A stretch of DNA of 8,364 bases, from NCBI GenBank assembly GCA_028715665.1, contig JAQURI010000060.1, positions 1-8,364 on the forward strand, in the 5' to 3' direction. The position numbers were made by a program, and so were the translations under genes. A model generated the notes under the pieces. That model was not told the DNA's origin and did no database searches. It saw nothing but the letters and a program-made list of their open reading frames with translations. Source of the DNA: Candidatus Ratteibacteria bacterium. GTDB lineage: Bacteria; CAIJMQ01. Numbering within the stretch: position 1 is the first letter of the stretch; each line of letters begins with the position of its first letter. Shown here piece by piece: positions 3,503 to 8,364 of this stretch.

Positions 3503-6236
3503 TTTCCCCTCTTTTAATCGGCAATACAATGCTTACCGAAGTCCCTTCTCCTTTTTTGCTTTGGACATCTATACTGCCGTCGTGGAACTGGACTATTTTA
3601 TAGCATACAGTAAGCCCCAACCCGGTCCCTTTCGCTTTTGTAGAAAAAAACGGCTCGAATACTTTTTTTAGACTTTCTTCGTCCATCCCTGTCCCGTTAT
3701 CCTTAATCGTTATTTTAATAAAATTTGTTCCTTGGGTAAGAGCGCCAATCTCTATCTCGCCGCCGGTTGCGGGCAGTGCCTCGTATGCATTGTTTAGTAG
3801 ATTCCCGAATAATTCCTGCATTTGCAGCTTATCCGCTTCGATATTTATATCCTTAATTTCTCTCAACTGTTTATGGATTTTTAAAGATTGTTTGGAGTAA
3901 TGTGCCTTTGTATTTACCAGACACTCCTCCAAGATTTTATAAATATTAACCTGCTCTAAAATCGGCTTTTTAAGCCGCGAATAGAAGAGCAGGTTGTTGA
4001 TTATTTTTTCACTGTCGCTGATTTTTATTTCTATGTTTTCGAGGTTTTTATCCAACCAGGGATTCTTTGCTTTACGTTTAATATTATAAGAGGCCATGCG
4101 TATTGCAGCCAACGGGTTGCGCAATTCATGGGCAACCGTTGCAGCAAGTGTGCCGATATCCGAGAGCCGCCGGGCATTTAATAATTCTTCTTCTGCCCTC
4201 TTTCTCTCTTCTATTTCTTGAGCCAGTTTTATATTGGCTTGACTTAATTCAGCAGTGCGCTGGTTTACTTTTAACTCTAATTCATTATGCGCCTTCTTCA
4301 ATGCTTCTTGGGCAATCTTGCGCGCTGTAATATCGCGGGCATAAATCCGCACAACTTTCAAAGCCGGAATAAGTGTTATGGATTCAGCAAATGAAATGCC
4401 TTTTATATTTATTTCCTTGTAGAATATATTTTTTTTGCCAGCACTAAGCATCTTCAACATCTGGGGAAAATTTCTGGGTAAAAACAGAGTAATCTGCTTT
4501 GGTTCTTTTAGCTTTTCTAACACTTTCATTGTGGCAAGATTAGCAAAAGTAAAATTGCCTTTTTTATCAAATTCAATTATAGGGTTCGGGTTAAGCTGAG
4601 GAAAAGTTGCGAGATGTTTCATCTTTTCTTCTGCCATTTTACGCTCAGTGATGTCGTGTACCATCCCAACCGAGAGGATAACCTTGCCGGATTTATCACG
4701 TAAGTGTTCGCATTTTTCATGTACGAAACGAATTTCACCTGTTGATTTTCTTACAACCCGGTGCTCAATCTCGTAGGAATTTCTTCCCTCGCGGAGCGAC
4801 CCAGAATATGCCTTATCAACTACTTTGCGGTCGTCAGGATGTATTACTTTTAGGAATGCCTCATAGGTAGCTTTAAACTCCTGCGGCTTTAAGCCGAAGA
4901 TTCGGTACACCTCATCAGACCAAGTTAAACGATTGTTTACAACATCAAGCTCCCAGCTGCCCAGATGCGCTATCTCCTGCGCCCTACTTAATCGTTCTTT
5001 GCTTTCAATAAGTTCTTTTGTGCGTTCTTTTACTATCTCTTCGAGATGCTCGCGATTTCTCTTAAGCTCTTCTTCTGCTCGACTACGCTCGGTAACATCA
5101 CGAGCAGCAGCAAAAACACCAAGAACATTACCGCGAGTGTCCTTATATACGGTGGCATTATAAAGAACATTCATCAAACGCCCATTTTTATTACGTATAG
5201 TGAGCGGATAGTCAGTAACAAAACCTTTAGCAAAGACTTGTTTGTAACCCTCACGTGCTTTTTGTGGCTCTGTGAAGTAGTTGAAGAAGTCAGTGCTGAT
5301 GAGTTTTTCGCGAGGTATGCCAGTTGCTTTTATCGTTGCTTCGTTTACGTCTGTGATTTTTCCGTCGGCACTTATTGTAACAAGCGGATCAAGACTAACT
5401 TCAATTAGATTACGGTGATAAACATTTGCCTGTTTTACTGCGTCCTCGGCAAGTCTGCGCTGTGTGATATCCTTTGCTGACGCAAATATTCCCGCCACTT
5501 CGCCGGTTTCATTTTTATAAACCGATGCATTATATAAGACCGGCGTCAAATGCCCGTTCCGGTGTTTAATCTCAAGTTCATAGTTCTGAATAGAACCTTC
5601 CTTAAATACTTTTTTATATCCTGCCCGCGCTTTATCAGGCTCGGTAAAATAATCGGCAAAGTTTGTGCCAACCAATTTTCCCCTGTTATATCCCGTAACC
5701 TGTTCAGTTGCTTTGTTTACGTCCATAATTTTACCTTTAGCATCAATGGTTACTAACGGGTCTATGCTGACTTCGATGAGATTACGATGATAAGCATTTG
5801 CACTTTTCAGGGCATTTTGTGCGCGTTTCTGTTCGGTAATATCAATGCCCATTTCCATAATAAGCGGGGAGCCATCTGCATCTGTGAATAGATAGTCAAA
5901 AATATCGTAATTGCGACTGTCTGGTCCAGTCCATTCCCAATGGTGGGGTTTTCTGGTTTTTAGGACTTTATATGTTTCGCAATTTTCACATGGTTGCCTT
6001 CTATTAAAGAGGTACTCATAGCAGCGTTTCCCGCCTGACTCGCCGAAACGTTCTCGGAAGAACTTATTGGCAAAGGGCACGTGATAATCTGGTGTTAACA
6101 GGATTACATAAGCCGGCAACATTTCAAGAACATCAAAAAAACGCTTACGCTCAAATGTAAGTTCTGCTGTGCGTTCTTGTAATTGCTTCACCAATTTGTC
6201 ATGTGAATTGATTGTCTTTCTTTTCTTTTGATTCAT
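3495..6236 (-). CDS. Soluble hybrid-free sensor histidine kinase with five PAS domains
   Basis: This 913-residue cytoplasmic kinase has no membrane segment or signal peptide. In order: a short coiled coil (10-32); PAS1 (about 33-135) with a Cys72...Cys83-x-x-Cys86 cluster; PAS2 (148-258) and PAS3 (272-382), which are near-duplicates; a coiled coil (383-418); PAS4 of the PAS_3 type (419-533, HPDDR at 466-470); a divergent PAS5 (about 541-637); a coiled coil (640-690); HisKA with His703 in VAHELRNP; and HATPase with N-box Asn812/Asn816, G1 DNGTGM (846-851), F-box FEPFF and G2 KGTGLGL (869-875). All catalytic motifs are intact. No receiver is fused, but a receiver gene overlaps its 3' end by 8 bp. 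The start ATG at 6234-6236 has only a weak A-rich leader with no clear ribosome site. Ligands are unknown; the cysteine cluster hints at metal or redox sensing. Confidence 0.97.
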   Translation of the reverse strand: MNQKKRKTINSHDKLVKQLQERTAELTFERKRFFDVLEMLPAYVILLTPDYHVPFANKFFRERFGESGGKRCYEYLFNRRQPCENCETYKVLKTRKPHHWEWTGPDSRNYDIFDYLFTDADGSPLIMEMGIDITEQKRAQNALKSANAYHRNLIEVSIDPLVTIDAKGKIMDVNKATEQVTGYNRGKLVGTNFADYFTEPDKARAGYKKVFKEGSIQNYELEIKHRNGHLTPVLYNASVYKNETGEVAGIFASAKDITQRRLAEDAVKQANVYHRNLIEVSLDPLVTISADGKITDVNEATIKATGIPREKLISTDFFNYFTEPQKAREGYKQVFAKGFVTDYPLTIRNKNGRLMNVLYNATVYKDTRGNVLGVFAAARDVTERSRAEEELKRNREHLEEIVKERTKELIESKERLSRAQEIAHLGSWELDVVNNRLTWSDEVYRIFGLKPQEFKATYEAFLKVIHPDDRKVVDKAYSGSLREGRNSYEIEHRVVRKSTGEIRFVHEKCEHLRDKSGKVILSVGMVHDITERKMAEEKMKHLATFPQLNPNPIIEFDKKGNFTFANLATMKVLEKLKEPKQITLFLPRNFPQMLKMLSAGKKNIFYKEINIKGISFAESITLIPALKVVRIYARDITARKIAQEALKKAHNELELKVNQRTAELSQANIKLAQEIEERKRAEEELLNARRLSDIGTLAATVAHELRNPLAAIRMASYNIKRKAKNPWLDKNLENIEIKISDSEKIINNLLFYSRLKKPILEQVNIYKILEECLVNTKAHYSKQSLKIHKQLREIKDINIEADKLQMQELFGNLLNNAYEALPATGGEIEIGALTQGTNFIKITIKDNGTGMDEESLKKVFEPFFSTKAKGTGLGLTVCYKIVQFHDGSIDVQSKKGEGTSVSIVLPIKRGENG

Positions 6237-6272
6237 CTTTTATTGTTTTTAAAAAATTATTTTACAAAAGGT

Positions 6273-6286
6273 TCTTTATATAAAGA
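6273..6286. promoter_or_regulatory. 14-bp palindrome upstream of the kinase gene
   Basis: TCTTTATATAAAGA is a perfect 14-bp palindrome, 36 bp before the kinase start and just downstream, on the coding strand, of the composite repeat. It may be an operator or simply part of an AT-rich promoter region; no convincing -35/-10 pair stands out nearby. AT-rich palindromes of this size arise easily by chance. Confidence 0.25.
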
Positions 6287-6300
6287 TAGACCGAATTCTA

Positions 6301-6432
6301 CTTTTTATTGACTTTTTTCGCTCCGATGTAACATCGGAACGCCCCAGCGAGTGTATCAAAATTATTGCAAAGAATTTTGATATGGTTTACGAGCTGGGGC
6401 TGCACAACAATAATGGTATGCGAATCGGGACA
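6301..6432 (-). repeat. Composite stem-loop repeat element, single form
   Basis: This is the second copy of the element at 2879-3091, sharing its exact left end (CTTTTTATTGACTTTTTTC, 6301-6319) and right end (TGCGAATCGGGACA, 6419-6432). AATGGT (6412-6417) near the right end is shared with 3071-3076. It contains a small hairpin, TCCGATG-TAA-CATCGGA (6322-6338), then one 58-nt nested hairpin. It lies between the AraC-type regulator and the kinase gene, in the same orientation as the other copy and 64 bp before the kinase start. No open frame of note lies within it. Confidence 0.8.
6342..6399. repeat. 58-nt nested stem-loop, copy 3
   Basis: The outer stem is CCCCAGC (6342-6348) with GCTGGGG (6393-6399), extended by a G-C pair at 6341/6400. 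The inner stem is TATCAAAATT (6354-6363) with AATTTTGATA (6373-6382) plus a G-T closing pair, around a 9-nt loop, ATTGCAAAG, that differs from the ATCTAAGAG of copies 1 and 2. Overall length, loop size and internal-loop geometry (4 against 9 nt) equal those of copy 2. Confidence 0.8.
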
Positions 6433-6440
6433 ATTTTCGA

Positions 6441-6452
6441 GACATAAAGTCA
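6441..6452. repeat. 12-nt motif inverted relative to 2903-2914
   Basis: GACATAAAGTCA here is the exact reverse complement of TGACTTTATGTC at 2903-2914, which forms the core of the small hairpin of the other composite element. It lies 9 bp beyond the right end of this element, so it could mark a terminal inverted repeat or a shared protein-binding site. Confidence 0.4.
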
Positions 6453-6486
6453 GGTACAATGAAATCCAACCTCGAATATTGATACA

Positions 6487-7335
6487 CTATCTCCTTTTAG
6501 AGCCCTTACTCTTTTTCTTTTTAAGACGGGATATTTTATATGGTTTTTTGTTTGCCTTAGGTTTTTTTAGTTTTTTCTTCTTTGGGGAAGAAATTTTTCT
6601 ACCCTTCTTGAATTTATTGCGGTATTCCGAAGGCGTCAGCTTGGTTAACTTTTTGAACTGGCGGATAAAGGACTCGGGGTTTTGGTATCCCAAGTCGTAG
6701 GAAATTTGTTCGACGGTATGAATATTTTTTTGCAAGAGATTTTTCGACTGTTCTATCTTAAGCGAGAGCTTGTATTCGTTAAAACCCATTTTCGTGTATT
6801 GTTTAAAAAGCCGGCTTATGTATTTCGGGCTCAAATATACCGCATCGGCAACATCATTTAGGGTGACTTTTTTGTGGGAATTCCTCGTTAAGAAATCTTT
6901 TACGTGTTTTATCTTATCCTCTAAACTGCCGCTGTATTTTTGTCTTTCTCTTGCTCCCAGATGTTTCTCGATTACTTCCTGCGTAGCTTTTAGACTAAAG
7001 GGCTTTTCCAGATAATCGTCGGCTCTGTTGCGCAGCGCCTCCACTGCTACGTTTTTAGAGCCGTAGCCGGTGAAAATAACCACGCGCACATCAGGAGCAA
7101 TCTGCTTTATTTTTTCCAAAACCTCTATGCCGCTCATGCCTATCATCCGCACATCAAGAAAAACAAGGTCTATTTCGTTGGGTTTTTTTAGGAATTGGAT
7201 AGCTTCTGCTCCGTTCGAAGCTTGTGCGATAGAGAGGTCTTCAAAAAGCTCTACGAATTCTTGCCTAAAAATCGCATCATCGTCTACGACGAGTATTCTC
7301 GGGGGAACAAAATTTTCTTTTGATTTATGTTCCAA
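6487..7335 (-). CDS. Response regulator with AraC-type DNA-binding domain and Lys-rich tail
   Basis: This transcription factor of about 282 residues has a REC domain (about 12-127, numbering from the start used here; add two if the upstream TTG is used): acidic pocket DDD at 18-20, phospho-acceptor Asp61 (FLDVRM), Thr89 (FTG) and Lys111 (EKPF). An AraC/XylS domain follows (about 136-240) with two helix-turn-helix units, TLNDVADAVYLSPKYISRLF and TVEQISYDLGYQNPESFIRQ. The last 40 residues are extremely basic (23 Lys/Arg by my count), with runs such as SPKKKKLKKPKANKK, unusual for this class. No ATG fits the N-terminus. TTG at 7333-7335 is chosen because AAGGAG lies 8 bases upstream; TTG at 7339-7341 would be only 2 bases from it. 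It is the only DNA-binding regulator in the window and a candidate activator of the kinase and stress operons. Confidence 0.96.
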   Translation of the reverse strand: MEHKSKENFVPPRILVVDDDAIFRQEFVELFEDLSIAQASNGAEAIQFLKKPNEIDLVFLDVRMIGMSGIEVLEKIKQIAPDVRVVIFTGYGSKNVAVEALRNRADDYLEKPFSLKATQEVIEKHLGARERQKYSGSLEDKIKHVKDFLTRNSHKKVTLNDVADAVYLSPKYISRLFKQYTKMGFNEYKLSLKIEQSKNLLQKNIHTVEQISYDLGYQNPESFIRQFKKLTKLTPSEYRNKFKKGRKISSPKKKKLKKPKANKKPYKISRLKKKKSKGSKRR

Positions 7336-7355
7336 CGCCAAAACTCCTTAATTTA

Positions 7356-7369
7356 TTTATACGTATAAA
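7356..7369. promoter_or_regulatory. 14-bp palindrome in the leader of the AraC-type regulator gene
   Basis: TTTATACGTATAAA is a perfect 14-bp palindrome between the predicted promoter (7382-7411) and the ribosome site (7344-7349), about 5-20 bases after the expected transcript start. The position suits a repressor or autoregulatory operator. No family of binding site is recognised. Confidence 0.35.
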
Positions 7370-7381
7370 CAAACACAATTG

Positions 7382-7411
7382 ATTATACATTTATATTCTG
7401 CAATAAAACAA
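7382..7411 (-). promoter_or_regulatory. Probable sigma-70-type promoter for the AraC-type regulator gene
   Basis: On the coding strand TTGTTT (7411-7406) and a consensus TATAAT (7387-7382) are separated by 18 bp. They lie in the 87-bp gap after the ComM/YifB stop and 47 bp before the chosen TTG start. This suggests independent transcription of the regulator. The -35 match is only moderate. Confidence 0.45.
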
Positions 7412-7422
7412 CTCTTGATTTT

Positions 7423-8364
7423 TTACACCTCAAGGTATCTATCTAGGACTCTATATTGGATTGCTTCGGCGATGTGGGATGGAAGAATTTTATCTTCGAC
7501 TTCCAAATCCGCTATTGTGCGGGCGACTTTTAGGATTTTGTGGTAAGCGCGGGCGCTTAAGCCCAATTTCGTCATCGCTTGTTTTAGAAGATTTTTGCCG
7601 TCTTCATCGGTTTTGCAATATGCGCCGATATCTTTGTTGCTCATGAAAGAATTGCAGTAATATTTTTTGTTTTTGAACCGCTCGAATTGAATTTTTCTTG
7701 TTTTGTTTATTCTTTCTTTTATATTTTGGGATTGTTCTGTGTCTCTGCTGTCCGAAACTTCAGCAAATTTTAAAGGTGGAACTTCAATGTGAATATCTAT
7801 CCTATCAAGTAAAGGCCCCGATATTTTGGAGCGGTATTTCTGAATTTGGTGCGGAGTGCAAACGCATTGTTTCTCGGGATGAGTAAAATATCCACAGGGG
7901 CACGGGTTCATCGCGCACACAAGATTAAAACGGGAAGGATAACTTAAAGAGCCGCTTGCCCTTGATATGTTCACTTCGCCGTCTTCAAGCGGCTGGCGGA
8001 GAGCTTCCAAAACATTGCGGTTGAATTCGGGAAGTTCATCCAGAAAAAGCACGCCGTTGTGCGCTAAACTTATTTCCCCTGGATGGGGATACTGTCCGCC
8101 GCCGACCAGCGCCACGTCCGACGTCGTATGGTGCGGCGAGCGAAAAGGCCTTATCGCTATCAGGGGCTTATTAGACGGCATCAGTCCCGCCACGGAAGGG
8201 ATTTTTGTGGTTTCGATTGCTTGTTCAAGCGTTATATCGGGCATAATTGTCGGAAGCCGCCTTGCAAGCATTGTTTTCCCCGCGCCCGGAGGACCAATCA
8301 TGATTACATTATGCCCGCCGGCAATTGCCACTTCCAACGCTCTTTTTATATGCTCCTGTCCTCT
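7423..8364 (-). CDS. comM: ComM/YifB-family AAA+ ATPase (magnesium-chelatase-like), C-terminal part
   Basis: The reading frame is open to the window edge: 313 codons are visible and about 200 N-terminal residues of the usual 500 or so are missing. The visible part begins RGQEHIKRALEVAIAGGHN, followed by Walker A GPPGAGKT (24-31 of the fragment), the PFRSPHHTTSD segment, Walker B VLFLDELPEF (Asp109, Glu110), the cysteine motif NPCPCGY...CVC (Cys155, Cys157, Cys167, Cys169), LLDRIDIHIEV with the arginine typical of the family, and the C-terminal helical bundle (LSARAYHKILKVARTIADLE). In Vibrio, ComM is a hexameric helicase that promotes branch migration during natural transformation; in many other bacteria the role of YifB is unknown. 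There is no sign of damage. It is upstream of, and probably unrelated in function to, the signalling genes. Confidence 0.97.
   Translation of the reverse strand, partial: RGQEHIKRALEVAIAGGHNVIMIGPPGAGKTMLARRLPTIMPDITLEQAIETTKIPSVAGLMPSNKPLIAIRPFRSPHHTTSDVALVGGGQYPHPGEISLAHNGVLFLDELPEFNRNVLEALRQPLEDGEVNISRASGSLSYPSRFNLVCAMNPCPCGYFTHPEKQCVCTPHQIQKYRSKISGPLLDRIDIHIEVPPLKFAEVSDSRDTEQSQNIKERINKTRKIQFERFKNKKYYCNSFMSNKDIGAYCKTDEDGKNLLKQAMTKLGLSARAYHKILKVARTIADLEVEDKILPSHIAEAIQYRVLDRYLEV

Noticed and set aside
3503..3529. Longer N-terminus for the receiver coupled to the kinase (start at 3527-3529)
   Set aside because: It has no ribosome site and adds nine residues before the first REC strand; ATG 3500-3502 has AGAGGGG at good spacing.
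6362..6487. Possible 41-codon GTG-start frame on the minus strand, overlapping the AraC-type regulator stop and preceded by AAGGAG
   Set aside because: The ribosome site is only 3 bases from the GTG, and the frame runs straight into the stem-loop repeat, whose conservation is explained by pairing and not by coding.

Overview
The window looks like a piece of chromosome from an uncultured, probably anaerobic or microaerophilic bacterium. Most genes have strong Shine-Dalgarno sites, intergenic DNA is AT-rich, genes are tightly packed, and the redox proteins are of anaerobic type (a small 4Fe-4S ferredoxin, a desulforedoxin-like protein and a hemerythrin). No taxonomic marker is present, so I do not name a phylum. 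Every gene I can support lies on the minus strand, so transcription runs from high to low coordinates.

Layout in the direction of transcription: (1) 8364-7423, the C-terminal part of a ComM/YifB AAA+ protein, cut by the window edge. (2) 7335-6487, a response regulator with an AraC-type DNA-binding domain and a very lysine-rich tail, with its own probable promoter and a palindrome in the leader. (3) 6236-3146, a soluble five-PAS histidine kinase overlapping by 8 bp a receiver-only response regulator. (4) 2799-1, a compact run of nine genes: a second receiver-only regulator, a 57-residue protein with a triple cysteine, a two-CBS protein, a 48-residue desulforedoxin-like protein, a ferredoxin, an Hsp20 chaperone, a 34-residue membrane peptide, a hemerythrin-like protein and a DJ-1/PfpI-family protein that runs off the edge. 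Three of these small genes are easy to miss: 2401-2228, 1761-1615 and 904-800. Each was found by reading the gaps.

The genes read as a signalling and stress module. One cytoplasmic kinase could phosphorylate one or more of the three receivers. The AraC-type regulator is the only recognisable DNA-binding output here. The nine-gene operon supplies chaperone, diiron, iron-sulfur and DJ-1-like functions suited to oxidative, nitrosative or heat stress. This wiring is inference.

The most unusual structure is non-coding. A composite stem-loop repeat lies 64-79 bp upstream of the first gene of both the kinase operon (6301-6432) and the stress operon (2879-3091), in the same orientation. It holds a 58-nt nested hairpin present three times in the window. 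The stems differ between copies by compensated base changes, and the copy upstream of the stress operon carries the hairpin in tandem. It may be a cis-regulatory element or a dispersed mobile repeat; the sequence alone does not decide.
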